Positions 36,842-50,056 are shown, counted from the stretch's first letter. The stretch is DNA of 64,000 bases from Glomus cerebriforme (GCA_003550305.1 QKYT01000052.1:144014-208013), one strand, 5' to 3'. A program made the numbers and translations. The notes: generated by a model not told the origin, from the letters alone.

Positions 36842-37646
36842 ATGTGGTTATCAGATTCTCAGAGTATGTTTTTATTTGAGTTTAGAAGGTGCTTCTTGAA
36901 TCGAGAAGAATTCAACGATCTTTTCATTTGGTTAAATTCTTTCGAAATTTTATTTTATCAATTAATTTCTTTCTTTCTTTTTATTTGTAGAGATTGGTGT
37001 TGGATTAACAGCGTTCGGCGTATTTTTCATGATACTTGGTATTTTGCTTCTCTTTGATGGAGGATTATTAGCCATTGGAAATGTATGTTGCAAAAAAAAA
37101 AAATAAAATAAAATTTGTATTGTTTCTTTTTATATGATTCTCCTTACGAATTTTCTTTATGTATATATCTATAGATATTATTCCTTTCAGGTATAACGTT
37201 AATTATTGGTTTTAATAAAACGTTTATATTTTTTGCTCGTAAAAACAAAATTCGAGGAACGATTTGTTTCTTTGGTGGAATATTATTGGTTTTCTTTAAA
37301 TGGCCAAAGACGGGAATAATTATTGAATTGTTCGGATTCTTAAATTTATTTGGGTAATTTTTTTTATTATTTATTTTAATTATTGATGATACTATGGTTA
37401 TTTTTTTTTATTTAACAAGAAAAATACATTTTTTTAGAGATTTCTTCCCAGTGGTTATAAGTTTCTTACGAAAAGTACCGATTATCGGAACGTTACTCAG
37501 TGCACCATACTTTTCCAATGTATGATTTAAATTCTTTGAATTTTCATTTTTTTTTTATATATAAATTAACGGAAAAATATTAAAAAAAAACATTTCCCAA
37601 AAAATAGGTGATTGATAGGTTTGCAGGATCAAAGTTACCAGTATAA
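36842..37646 (+). CDS. GOT1: Golgi transport protein GOT1
   Basis: Five exons, 36842-36863 (22 nt), 36991-37082, 37175-37353, 37438-37519 and 37608-37646, close to 137 aa, the usual family length. The start MWLSDSQK-IGVGLTAFG is diagnostic and is split by intron 1 inside the lysine codon. Four membrane segments are visible: GVFFMILGILLLFDGGLLAIGN, ILFLSGITLIIGF, GTICFFGGILLVFF and IIIELFGFLNLFGDFFPVVISFL. It ends VIDRFAGSKLPV. Got1 is a multi-spanning Golgi/ER vesicle protein needed for ER-Golgi traffic. It is convergent with the WRNIP1 gene. Confidence 0.95.
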
Positions 37647-37932
37647 AATAATGCTTTTTTTTTTTTTATTATTATTATTTTTATTTTAAAGAAAATATCT
37701 CTAATTTGTAATTTACAGAGAAATAATTAATTATTGCAAATTTTCCTTTTTTTTTTATCGGATATTTATTATAAAATCTTGTAAATAATGTTTTTTATTA
37801 TTTTAACTATTTATTAAATAAACTATATTAATGTATAACGTAGATTTGAAAATTTATTCTTTATTTATTTATTTGAAATTACAAAATCAAATTATATTGA
37901 ATATTGAATCACCTTACCACAATTCTCCGATA

Positions 37933-40696
37933 TTATTGATTATCAGTAATATCATAATTATGTGTTCCACTGGATTCACCAAATTCATCAAATGGATAAT
38001 TAAAGTCAATCTCTTTATAGTTTTCCATCTCCACTTTTATCTCAACCTCAGCATTTTGTTCTTTCGGCCTAACATAATCTCTTTTTTCTGGCTTGAAAAC
38101 ATCTAAAAATACCTTTCTATTTAGTTCTTTAGGTAAATATTCTTGGTGAACAGATCCCTTATAGTCCGGATTATATTTATATCCAGCACCATATCCGAGT
38201 TTCTAAAAAAAAAGAATGTGTTGGAATGTGTTGGAATGTAGGAATGATTTATGAACAAATGTTACTTACTTTCATTAATTTGGTTGGCGCGTTTCTCAAC
38301 TGATGCGGTACGGGGTGGTTGTATTCTTCGTTAATGGTTTCCTTAACCTGATGAATATGAGAATTCATTATATACACAATTATTATTTAAAGTGCATAAG
38401 AATAAATATTTATATAATTATAATTACCAAACCGTATGCTTTATATGATCTAACACTCTTTTTTGCCTCCGCTAAATATGTTACACAGTGCGCTAAATTA
38501 ATTTCGCATTCTGGCATGCCAATAAATTGACACGCTTGATATGTTGCAATTGCCTATAGTAAAAAAAAAATTCATTTAAGATAATGTACGAACATTTTTT
38601 TTAAAAAAGTTTTAATAATTTTATTTACCAGAGGTAATGCACTATTATCAGCTAGCCCAACATCTTCTGATGCAAATACAATCAGCCTTCTGGCTAAAAT
38701 ATCAAAAATTTTTACGTGAATATTTATTCAAATAATGTAATGTAAAATAAATTCCTTCAAACGAAAACTACTTAGTACGAACCTACATATAAAGGATCTT
38801 CTCCTCCGGTTAGCATTCGTCCTAGCCAATATAAACTTGCTATTCATAATTATAATAAATTAATTTCGATGCAAAAATTATTTAATTCATGGTTTGAATA
38901 ATTTCACAATTCTCACCGTTTGCATCACTACAGTAAATATCAAATATTAGTTTAATTGTAAGTCATAAAACTCCAAGACAAAATTTTAAATTTACCTTCC
39001 ACGCATACTTTTATGTAATGCACTAATAATATTATAGTGCTCTTCACCATCTTTATCATAAAGTGGAGATTTTTGGAAAACATTTTTAATATCATCCTTG
39101 GTAATACGTTTCTTTGATTTCATATTCAAAGCAATTTCCAATGCATTAAGCGCTATTCGTGCATCGCCATCGCTCATAACTGCTAAACATTGTAATGCAT
39201 CTTCATCCACTTTATTATCATCATCGTTTTCAGACAAAGTCGTATTTGACTCTTCACTTTGACTATTTTGAATATTTTGTTTTCGAATTTCATCTATTGC
39301 TCTTTTTAAGATAGATTTTACTTCATCTGTTGTTAATTTATTTAAAGTAAAAACCTTACATCTACTGAGAAGTGATGAATTAATCTTAAAGGAGGGATTT
39401 TCTGTAGTGGCACCTATAAGTGTGACACCTCCTGACTCGACGTATGGAACTAAAATAGAAATAATAAGTAAACTTTGATTCAAATTGTAACGAACATATT
39501 GTAATTAATCATACGCTTACGAAATAAATCCTGTTGTGCCTTATTAAATCGGTGTCTAAATGATAAAATAATATATATTAATAAAAAAATATGAAGGAAT
39601 TAATTTAGCATGGTGGTACAAGAAAAATAATTACATCTCGTCCAGAAAAATGATCGTACGCTTTCCTGTCAATTTTTGTTCATTTTTCGCTTCATCAAAT
39701 GCTTTCCTAATTTACAAGGAATTATTAAGCTTTTTCTTTTTTTTCAAAACCAATGACCATATACTTTAACGCACTTTATATCGGCGGAAGCTATTAAAAT
39801 ATAAACAACTAGTTAATTATAAAATGATCAAATGAAAAAGAAAGAAATGAAAATAATTACCATGTGTGATTCCGGAAAATTCTTTAAAGAATGATCGTGT
39901 TAATTTTGCTATGATCTTTGAATAAATGTCATTAATGTATGAGTTGAGAAATAAATAAATCAAAAAAATAATATAAATTTGAAATTTACTCTTGCGAGAG
40001 TCGTTTTTCCTACTCCGCTTGGCCCCCACATTATCATCGAACTGAAAATTAAACAAGGTTCAATTTTCGAAGATATTTTTGAGATAATATAAGAAATTTA
40101 TTGTACTTAACGGTACTTTGTCACGCAAGATCAATTCTTTTAACCATCCATTAATACCAACTAGTTCTTTTTGTCCTATAAACTCTTCAAAGCCATTTGG
40201 TCGAACTTTTAGATCAAAAAAGAAGGGGTAACGATTAATAAGGGTTTTCAACCTTTATTTAAAATAATAACAATAAATTACCTCTCGCTGCCAATGGTAC
40301 TGTGTCAACTTTAGTATTGCTTGTTTTGATTTGTTTGTTAGGTCGATTACTACTTGACGAAATTGATCTCTCGAAAAATCTCTTCTCTCGTTTATCGGGA
40401 AAAGGCGACTGAATGCTTTGCGAAGTGTTTGATGATGTTTCCAATTTAGGAGTAAAGAAATCGTTCTAAAAATATTTTTAATTAATTAGATCATTTCTCG
40501 GGGTTTCCTTTTTTTTTAATATTACCTTTGCTGTGATAACTATTTTTTTGAGAGGAGATTTGTTTGGTGAAGTATTCTTTGAAGATTTATGATTTCCAAT
40601 TCCAATATTTGCAGGTGGCGTACATTTATTGTCCATATGTTCATTAATTATTGAAATATCAACTTGTTGGTTGCACACCGGACAGCTCACTTCCAA
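37933..40696 (-). CDS. MGS1: WRNIP1/Mgs1 AAA+ ATPase with UBZ zinc finger
   Basis: Fifteen exons close exactly to 579 aa: 40696-40526, 40465-40282, 40205-40112, 40041-39990, 39915-39861, 39790-39775, 39706-39635, 39555-39521, 39449-38996, 38927-38917, 38839-38783, 38693-38629, 38553-38428, 38347-38270, 38202-37933. The N-terminal CPVCNQQVDISIINEHMDNKC is a UBZ4-type ubiquitin-binding finger. RPNGFEEFIGQ opens the AAA+ core, with Walker A GPSGVGKT (156-163), Walker B IIFLDEI, then sensor-1 GATTEN. The C-terminus has the conserved RRLIVFASEDVGLAD and KLGYGAGYKYNPD segments. The protein acts in replication-fork maintenance and damage tolerance. Exons of 16 and 11 nt are unusually short. It is divergent to the SNF1 beta-subunit gene. 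Confidence 0.95.
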
Positions 40697-41261
40697 AAAA
40701 AATTAATATACAATAAAAAGACATTAAATAATTTGAGCATAAATTTTTAAAAGATTTCATTTTTATATTTATCTTTATTGTTATTATTTGATCATATTTC
40801 CATGTTCTGTTAAATTATTACAAAATCAAAAGCACTAATAAACCAGAGCAAAAAGAATATCTATTTCACAAACTCTAACTTATTTTGAAAATATTTTAAA
40901 CTATGTACCCATAGCGTTATTATCAATGTTGCCCGAAGCCATTTTTTTTAAAAAAAAAACGGTTTGTTCAAAGGAAACTAAAAAATTCAAGATTAAAGAG
41001 CTATGGGAATTTATTCTGATTAAGGAATTTATTACTTACATCCATTTCCAAATTTGTCGAAATTCAAAAAAAAATGGCGTAAAAGGTGTAAACATGCATG
41101 TGACATCTAACAATCACATGAGAACAATTCTTAAATTCAAATAAAGTTTGTAATTTTTTTTATTCCTTTTTTTACTCTGTCAATAACCATTTTTTCCCCA
41201 ACTTTCGATTTTCTTTCCTTTTTTTTAATAGATTTTTTTTTAGTTAATTTTTAATTAATCA
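40697..41261. promoter_or_regulatory. shared upstream region, MGS1-like / SNF1 beta
   Basis: A 565-bp divergent intergenic region. The 72-codon frame at 40926 has no domain and is not called. No specific element recognised. Confidence 0.4.
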
Positions 41262-42722
41262 ATGGGAAATACATCGTCTACGGATAACGACAATAATCCA
41301 TCCGGAACGCAAGTAAAAAGTGAAAAAGAACCATCCTCGGTAGCAAGTCAAGAAGAACCAACAAAACCTGTTGCAACTGGGCAACCAATCAAGAGTTCGT
41401 TTCATGATTTCGGTTCAAATTCTCCTTTCGTCGGTTCACCTTTGCTTACACATGAAGAGTATAAAAAAATCGATGGAATAGAAGATATATTTTATGGAAA
41501 CAGTCAAGATGGAAGTTTGGCTTCAAGTTTTAACGAAAGTGAAATTTTGGACAGAATGAATAGTCAACGTTCATCTGTTGTGACGGTAGAACCGTCATAC
41601 AAGAACACTAATAAAATTATACATGATTTCGGTTCAATTGGAGGGATAGCACCAATGACAAGTGTTAACGCACAAGGTTTATTTTCCTTGGGGAAGAATA
41701 AGACATCCCTTTTGGACACTCGTGACAAAAACATTCTTGGATTTTTCATACAGTTTTTTTAATTCATTTCATTTTTTTTTTTCCTTTATCAATCTATTTA
41801 TAATCCGGTTTTACGCAGACGCGAAAGTAAAAGGGATTCCCACTATCATTACATGGAGTCAAGGTGGTAATAACGTATTTGTTACCGGCACTTTCAATGA
41901 TTGGAAATATAATGTAAGATTAAGTAAAAGGTTTGTATCACTCATTTTAATTATTTTGGTTGGTTTCATAGGGACATGTATTAAACAATTAATTTCATTT
42001 TAAATTGTTTGAGCAGCACGAGTGATTTTACCACCGTTATTGACTTAGAACCTGGGACACATAAACTTAAGTTTATCGTAGATGATGAATGGAAATGTTC
42101 TAATGATTTTTCAACCGCGACAGACCCAGATGGAAATTTAGTAAATTATTTAGAAGTCCATGAAGATGATGATTGTAATTCTATAGAAAAAGAAAGCTTA
42201 GATTCCTCTGGTACGTGGAACAAATTCTTTTTTTGCAACTTATTAAACGATAATCCTTATCGAAAATTAAAATATTTGTATGTAGGATTTCTCTCGAATA
42301 CACCACCTGGCGAATATACCGATGAACTTCCAGGATACCTTCTTGCATATGCTCATTCTCTTAGTATAGCTGAAAATAGCTTAAAGGACTCTGATGATCC
42401 TTTTGAACACCGAGAGTGTATGGCTGACGAACAGCCGCCAACGTTACCACCTCATTTAGAAAAGGTTATATTAAATAGTTCGATTGTATCTAAGGAAGAC
42501 AACAGTGTTCTTCCGGTACCAAATCATGTTGTGTTGAATCATTTATACGCTTGTTCAATACGAGATGGTGTTATGGCTGTGGCTGGAACCACGAGATATC
42601 GTAAAAAGGTAAAGTATGATAATATTAATATGATTGAATAATTAAAAAAGCTCACTTTATCAATCATATTTTTGTGTTTTTAGTATATTACCACCGTTTA
42701 TTATAAACCCGTTTTCATATAA
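41262..42722 (+). CDS. SNF1/AMPK complex beta subunit (GAL83/SIP2 type)
   Basis: Five exons, 41262-41721, 41819-41930, 42017-42210, 42286-42608 and 42684-42722, close to 375 aa. The first donor (C|GTGACA) is the least certain junction. MGNTSS is an N-myristoylation signal, as in AMPK beta. The long N-terminal region is disordered. Residues from about 155 form the CBM48 glycogen-binding module: IITWSQGGNNVFVTGTFNDW, then the LEPGTHKLKFIVDDEW strand. The C-terminal ASC region (PPTLPPHLEKVILN, NHVVLNHLYACSI, TTRYRKKYITTVYYKP) binds the alpha and gamma subunits. It tethers and targets the SNF1 energy-stress kinase. Confidence 0.94.
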
Positions 42723-43053
42723 TCAATTAACACATGGTATTCTTGTTAACAAAGCATCCATAATCTGCATATTATGATAATATATTAAATTATCTCCTTT
42801 TAAATATTTTTATATATAATATTTGTGTCATAAAAAAGGATACTTTTAGTAGTAGTAATTATATTTTTCCCAAATTGAAATTTTTACTAAATATATGTCA
42901 TCGTCAAAATAATTGTGCGAAAAAAAAAATAAAAATTTATTTATTTATTTAATACCTGAATGCATAAAAAAATTCATTGCTGCTTATTTACATTTATAAT
43001 GTTACAAAACTGATAAACTAATAAAATTTCTTGAATTTGCACCAATCAAAGTT
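42723..43053. other. 3'-3' intergenic spacer
   Basis: AT-rich spacer between the convergent SNF1 beta and YAE1 genes; nothing recognised. Confidence 0.5.
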
Positions 43054-43843
43054 TTAAAAGGAATTCATATCAAATCCAAGTTCATCTAATAACCGATAAA
43101 CCTTCTCTCTATATTCTATCAATAACTTCTCAGCTAAATTCTCATTTGGTTTATTATGTTTTTCAAGATTATAATTCCGTATTTTCTCATCATTATTTTC
43201 ATTTGTGATATCCCTATTACAGCAATTATCTTTTTCTTTTTCCATATTTAGTGTATCTGAAAAACAACTGCAATCGTCTTTGCATGCATTATTTTGCTTT
43301 TTTAAATCCTGTTGATTAGCTTTAAAATAATCTCGTGTAAAAACTTTATCTGCAGTTAGATTAGCAAGATTATCTTCTAATGATTTTAATTCATTAACAG
43401 TTGATTGGTTTGGTGATTTTAACTCATTATTATCATTATTACTATCATCTTCATTATTATAAAATACCAATAATGTACTGATAAATAAATAAGAAATAAG
43501 TTAATGATGATTTTTTTCAATACGTTTATTTTTATAAATTACTTACTTTAACAACCCTCTTAATCTACCAAATTCCATACCAATATTTACTCCTTCAACA
43601 TATCCTTTATTAAATCCTTCTTGAATTGTAACATCTTTTCCTTCTACAATTCCTTCTTTATATCCAACCTAAATAATAAAGATATTTTAATTCAGTCTTT
43701 TTTAGGGTATTCATATATTTTTTAATGATAAATACATTTCCGAAATTTTTGTTCATACGATCCCACTCTTTTAAAGACATCATTCTATCATAATCATATG
43801 TGTCTTCATCTGAAGCCCATACATCGTCATTTTCGGAAGTCAT
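43054..43843 (-). CDS. YAE1: Yae1-like protein (deca-GX3 repeat)
   Basis: Three exons, 43843-43736, 43668-43547 and 43477-43054, close to 217 aa. Exon 2 is a run of glycines every four residues (VGYKEGIVEGKDVTIQEGFNKG ... GMEFGRLRG, about residues 37-75), the deca-GX3 motif of Yae1/Lto1. These form an adaptor that delivers the cytosolic Fe-S targeting complex to the ABC protein Rli1 needed for ribosome function. The N-terminus is acidic (ENDDVWASDED). The C-terminal exon is Asn/Asp/Lys-rich with several cysteines (CKDDCSCF, DNCC) and ends in a helix (EYREKVYRLLDELGF). Partner Lto1 is not in this window. Confidence 0.88.
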
Positions 43844-44856
43844 TTTGGTTTTATTTGGTAGAAGAGAGAGCTGAAATTAAATTGGGACTGTTTATTTTAA
43901 TTTTTTAATTTAAAGTTTTGTGACTAAATTTAACTATATTTGGATAAATTAATTGGTAGTCCCAGACACCCCATTTTTTGGGGGCGGTTATTATTCTAAT
44001 GAAATTTGTATTAACCATGAATATCGTGCATTAATCTATACAATATTTCATGAGAAGTATTTCACGTAATGTAACGCGTAAAAGTATAACAGATAACTTC
44101 TGACGGAGTAACACAAATAAATTATACAGCAAAAGAACAATAGTCATGAAATTTTACGTCAAGGATATTTTTTTTATTTAGGAAATAAAGAATGAACGTG
44201 AGTATAACTTAGAATTTATATAAAACACCGAAAAATTCAAGTGTAACTTTTTCCGAGTTATTCTTATCAAAGGTTATTCGCCGAAATACATTTCTTGACC
44301 TTCTTGCATTACGTCTATCTTACATCAATCACGATGAAAATACCAGAATTTGAAGCGAAAATAAAATTTCCTTCATAATAATTATTATTATCATATGATC
44401 ATCAAGAATCCATCTATTTTTTGAAAATTGTTATACCATTTCCTTGAATTTTTTAAAAGACATCAATTTAAGAGATCATTATCAAATTTATTCCATTTAT
44501 CCAAATACTGATTGGAAGGTTTTTATTTCTTTATGTTCTTTATGTAATACGTTATTTTTAAAGGATTGATTAAATTGAAATTATCCATATAATGTACAGT
44601 ATTACCACCATAAGGAATCTCTGTTTGTTGAAAAAAATGCAAATTCGACGAATAGTATTCGATCTATCGAGATTAGGCATAGCAAACTTAAATAACGCAA
44701 AATGCTGTATAAAGTTATCTCATATAGTCGCTATTATATACATTGATTCATTTGTAATTTATTAAAGATTATACAACACAAAACATATGTACAAATATTA
44801 ATATTTAATATTTATAAAAAGAACCTTAAGTACTGCGTGAAATTTAGTAAATTAGA
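43844..44856. other. intergenic, nothing recognised
   Basis: A 1-kb AT-rich spacer. A small CACCCCATTTTTTGGGGGCGG hairpin-like stretch lies at about 43967-43987. No open frame. Confidence 0.5.
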
Positions 44857-46389
44857 CTATAATTGACGTTGATTTTCATTATCGATTTTTACACCAATAG
44901 TAATTTCATCATTTTGTAATCTCATCAAAGCTTTTTTAATATTCGTTAATTGGACTTCAACAGGAATATCGACCAAAAGACGCGTTACAGTTTCTTCACG
45001 TAAAAGGTTCAATTGCATTTGGAATTTTTCAAGATGTTCCATAATAATAGCAATTCTTTCAACAGCTATTTTTCTTTGATGATCAAGATTTTTAAGTAAT
45101 CGTAGATTCTTCTCGAAAATTGATTTTTCTACTCCATTTCCACCAAGTAATGACCAGAGATCGGAAAGTAATTCTTCCAGACCGATTTCTTGTAACTTTT
45201 CTTCTTGAGCCGCTATTTCGTGAATAGAACTTTGCATCGCATCAAGTCTCTTAAGCCTATTTTTTTTTTTTTTTACAAAATAAAAAATTTTAATAAAAAT
45301 ACCTAATTATACATGAATATTTAAAAGAACTTCTTACGCTTTCAATGCATGGTCTGTGGCATAAATCAATTTTCGAAGATCTTCATCAGTCAATTTCATA
45401 AGAGAATCATGAAGTTTGGTTAAATCTCTTTCTTGTCTTGGACTGACAACTTTTCCACTGAATTCTTCAATAGCTTTTAAAGTAAATGAAATATAAGTTA
45501 AAGTATTATCTAAAGAAGTTTGAGCTCTAACTTGTAAGGTCTGAAGATCGCTATTTGCTTCGAAACTTGCTTTGGCGAACTCTTCCAATTTTTCAGTTAA
45601 CATTGATTTATATTTTAAATTAGAATATTTAACAAGCAGCATTAAATCTTTTGTAGCTAATTCGGCTTTTTTAATATCATGAGCCAATGAACCTTCTGAA
45701 TCAAGTTCTGCTGCTTGTTTTAAAAGTCGTTCTTGTGCTTCAACTTGAGCTTCAACCATAGCAGTAAAATTTGGAATTGAAGATTTACAAAATGAAAAGA
45801 CTGAATTAGAATAGGGAGTAACGTTACAGATTAGATCTGTTGCTGGCAAATAAATCATATTTAAAAACATTGAAATAATATAGAATGATAACAATCCAGT
45901 TAAAGTTAACAAAGCGAGTGTAGGTTTTGGAACTTTCTTGGCACTTGCGTAAATTTCTGAAAAAAAATGTTGATAAAAAAAAAAAGGAAAGGAATGAAAG
46001 GAATGAAAGAAAGAAAATTAAACATTTAATTATTTGATATCGCTTAAAAAAAAAAGAAAAAAATATATATATTTTTTTTAAAACCTTTTAAACAGATGAT
46101 TGCTTTTTGACTGACTTCATTAAGTTGCTCATAAATTTCTATTAAAATTCAATCTTTTTTATATAGTTCTTTCTTATCACAAACAAATATACAAGTTATG
46201 TTTTTATGTACCTTCTATTCTAACTAAGACATGTTGAGGGATGTGTTTTTCAAAAAATTTTCCGACTTCACTTTTTTCGTTCTCGTCTTTGTTTCTTTCA
46301 TTATTACTATGTCTTGCTCTAATATCAGAAAAATCATTTCTAGTGCTTGAACCAGTCGCAACCCCTTGATCTTCAATTTTAACCATCAT
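44857..46389 (-). CDS. hypothetical single-pass membrane protein with long coiled coils
   Basis: Four exons, 46389-46212, 46138-46085, 45956-45338 and 45256-44857, close to 416 aa. No family recognised. The N-terminal about 50 residues are charged and disordered; GKFFEKHIPQHVLVRIEGEIYEQL and a second EIY block follow. One membrane helix (PTLALLTLTGLLSFYIISMFLNMIY, about 88-112) is followed by about 300 residues of amphipathic helix and coiled coil (FTAMVEAQVEAQERLLKQAAEL ..., then a C-terminal helical block ending NENQRQL). Two cysteines (LICNV, FSFCK) lie just after the membrane span. The layout suggests an organelle-membrane scaffold or tether, but that is only inference. It is divergent to PUS7. 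Confidence 0.75.
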
Positions 46390-46812
46390 TTTTTAGCACA
46401 AAAAAATATTTGATTAAAAAAAAAGTTTCTTTTTATTAAAAAATTTTTTTTAAAAATCCGAAAAACAGAATAAGTCTGAAATTACTTGAGGATTTTCGGA
46501 GAATATATATAGTGTTTCCGCAAATTCCGAGCTCAACTTCCAAACAAGGAGCATTCATATACATGTACATTTACAGTCAGGTATATTCTTATTCGAGTCA
46601 TGTTTTACATAATCTATAATTTCACCAATCAAATCAGTACATATTAAATTCATTTTAGGGCTTTCAAATTAAGTGTAACCGTGTAACTATATAAACGAGA
46701 AATTTTCTGCTAATTTTAATGATTTTTAATTTCAGCCAATCATACCAATAATTCTGGTCATCTTATTCCGATAATCTATAGATCTCAACCCAAATCTAAT
46801 ATTAAAAATGCA
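46390..46812. promoter_or_regulatory. shared upstream region, coiled-coil gene / PUS7
   Basis: A 423-bp divergent intergenic region; a T/A homopolymer junction lies near 46439-46453. No specific element recognised. Confidence 0.35.
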
Positions 46813-49800
46813 ATGTTTTTTTCCCGGTTTTCACGACGTTCCTTAAATTTTCAAAAAAGATTTGGAATGGAAAATTTTAAATTCAATAATATGTCTTCTC
46901 ATGAAGAACAACCAGTAAAAAAGATTCGATTAAATTCAGGAGAATCTATTATTGTTTCGCCAGATGTGAATACAAATAATTCAGAAGAAATAACTGACAA
47001 AACTGTTTCGAGTATTAAGCCAAATCAAATGATTCGTGAACGAGATGTTGGAATCATCGAATATGCTGACCCATCGATTCCTGGATTTTTAGGTGTTATA
47101 AAACAAAGGTAATTTTATATTTTACTAATTCTCTAAATTCTTCATCTAACAATTTATATTTTTTCTCCTTCTAGATACTCGGATTTTATGGTTTATGAAA
47201 TTGATAATGCTAGAAATATCGTTCATCTTACAGATTTCAATATTCCCAAAGTAGAAAAATCTGTAGATAAACCTGAAGTTATTGAAATACCAAAAGAAGC
47301 AAGTATTTATAGTGTTTATTAAAATGTGACTAATATACTAAATTGCTTTTAATATGTAATTAATTTTTTTAATTTAGGAAATATCTGATGAACAAATTTT
47401 TCAAAAAATGAAAACTTTGCTCGGTGAGGAAACTTCAATCCAGATTCAAAATTTATTAAATGGTCAAGATGAAAATCTATCATTTGTTGACACAAAAGTA
47501 AAAAATATTAATTAATTTTAATATTGCATTTATTTATTTTATTTTTTATAAAAAAAAAACAATTTTACTTAAACCATTTTTTTTTTTAAGGTTGAAAAAG
47601 ATAAAAATAAAAGAAAAGACATTCATCAATTTTTCAAGGAACATTTTGGCAATAAGTTGAATACAGAAGCAAAAGATGGTGTAATAAGGATCAATATGCA
47701 TACTGATAAGACAAGAAAGGGTAAATCATAAAAAGCTTTTATATATTTATCCTTACAATTCAATAACCTTATACCTCATTTATAGACAGAAGAAATAAAC
47801 AACAAAAAAATGACATCTGGAATGCATTGGGTGGATCTTATTGTCAGTTTACTTTATATAAAGAAAATAGGGATACTATTGAAGCTATTAATTTTCTGGG
47901 CAAGCTCTTAAAGTATGGTTTTCAATTATTAATTTAATACTTCAAAACCATTTATTTAAAGTAGATTTCTATGTTATCCACAATTTTTTTTATCTTCACC
48001 ATTATCTCCACCTTCTTCTAATTCATTAATGTTTTTTTATCTTCTTCTAATATCACTACTCTTCTTGTCCTTTTTTCCTTCTATCTTTCCTCATCTTTTC
48101 GTCCTCTAATCATATTCTTTTCTTGCTTTTTCCCTATCCAAACCCTGTCGAATTTTTTTCTTAATTTTATTTAATTATTTTCTTTTTTAAAACAACTAGA
48201 GTTCATTCGAAAACATTTTCTTATGCTGGTACGAAAGATCGTCGCGCTATAACTGTTCAGAAAGTAACTGCAAATAGGATAAAAGCTGAAAGATTATTCG
48301 GAATGAATTCCAATCTTAGAGGGATGAAATTAGGAAATTTTAAGTAGGTTAAGTAAATCAAATGTTATATTTTATTTATCAATATTTCAAAGAAAACTTC
48401 CTTTTATAACTTAGATATGTTAAGGATCCATTGAAACTTGGTGACTTGAGGGGGAATCATTTTGTGATTACAATAAGGTAAATTTATTATTAAAATTTTC
48501 TTTGGAACTTAATGTCAAATACATTTATTATTTTTATTTATATTTCAGAAATGTTCAAGTCGAAAATGAAGAAATAATTTCAAAGGCTATGGATTCTTTG
48601 CAATCACGTGGATTTATTAATTATTATGGTGAATGATCAAATAATACAAATTCTATTGCTATATCATTTATTAATACTATTTATTTAATTAGGCATGCAA
48701 AGATTTGGTAGTTCAACTATTCCTACATTTCACGTTGGTCGTGCGCTTTTACAGAATAACTGGGAAGAGGCTGTCAACTTGATTATGAAGCCACGACCCG
48801 GAGGTATTCATCAATTTTATAAATAAGACGTTGATTAGATAAAAATATTAATCTTTATAACTTATTTAGATCGTCAGGATCATCAGGTAGCAAGACAGCT
48901 TTGGACAGAGAATCGTGATGCGAAAAAGGCGTTAGAATTATTTCCCAAACAGTGTATTGCGGAAACTCACATATTAAGTTATTTTGCAAAGACTGGTTTG
49001 ATTAATGATTTTGCGGGAGCTTTTGCAACAGTAAGTTAAATGTCATTTTTATTTTATATTTATAATTTATTATAACTTGTCTTATTATTTAGATACCAAG
49101 AAATTTACGTCTTATGTATGTACATGCGTATCAATCATATATATGGAACAGTATTGTTTCAGAGAGGATACGCATACATGGTTGTAGTGCTCCAGTTGTA
49201 GGAGATTTGATTATTAAGGATGAGTATTCATTTACAGGTATAGATAATGAAGATTTAATGGATGATAATTTTACTGTTAATTCGGATGATAGCAAAGTAA
49301 CTATAATTTCATTATATTCTTATCGATTTTCAATATAATTATTTAAACTTTTATTTTAAACAGGAAATTAAAGTGAAAGTACTTACAGAAGAAGATTTAA
49401 AGAATTATTCAATTTTTGATGTGGTGTTACCTTTACCTGGATATTCTGTTATTTATCCTGATAATAACATATTTGAGAAGTATAAAGAACTAATGTGGAA
49501 AGATCATTTGGATCCACGTGAAATGAGAAGAAATGTCAAGCAAGTTTAATAATATTTATGTTGTTTTTTTTTAAAAAAAAAAAAAAATCCTTAGAAATTA
49601 TTTGGTTATTATTTATATATAGGGAACTTTCTTTATCAGGATCATATAGAAAAATCATGGGAAAGCCTAGTGATTTATCATGGTTATTTATAATTTCGCA
49701 TTACGTTTTCATGGGAATTTGATGAGGGTTATAAAAATATTTAGTTAATTTCAAATTTGAAATTTATTATAGGAAAATTTTCAAGTATGATGATCCAAAC

Positions 49801-50056
49801 ATATCATTGTCCTTAACTGACTTAGATTTGTTGGATGGAAAATCAGAACCAGAATCATTACCCGGTAATTAAGTTTTATTGAGATTTTATTTTTTTACTT
49901 TCACTTTTAATATCACTTAATAATTTACAATTCTTAACGATTCTGTAAGATGGTAAAAATACTGCATTAAAAATAAATTTTTCCTTGCCGGCTAGTTCAT
50001 ATGCTACAATATTATTAAGAGAATTAATGAAAACTACAGAAAAGATAGAAGAATAA
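46813..50056 (+). CDS. PUS7: tRNA pseudouridine synthase PUS7 (TruD family)
   Basis: Fifteen exons close to 669 aa: 46813-47108, 47175-47313, 47378-47497, 47591-47720, 47786-47912, 48200-48343, 48415-48477, 48549-48628, 48693-48803, 48870-49030, 49093-49296, 49364-49539, 49623-49682, 49773-49864, 49950-50056. The exon 2 donor (AGT|GTTTAT) is weak. The catalytic loop is [15 protein letters not shown] with the TruD aspartate; FINYYGMQRFGS and the C-terminal [12 protein letters not shown] and [13 protein letters not shown] segments are family hallmarks. It isomerises uridine in tRNA and other RNAs. Intron 12 (49540-49622) begins GCAAGT, a GC-AG intron needed to read NVKELSLSG. The first residues ([19 protein letters not shown]) look like a mitochondrial presequence; MENF and MSSHEE are downstream starts. 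Confidence 0.94.

Noticed and set aside
40926..41144. 72-codon frame in the MGS1/SNF1-beta intergenic region
   Set aside because: Lys/Phe-rich, no domain; lies in a shared promoter.
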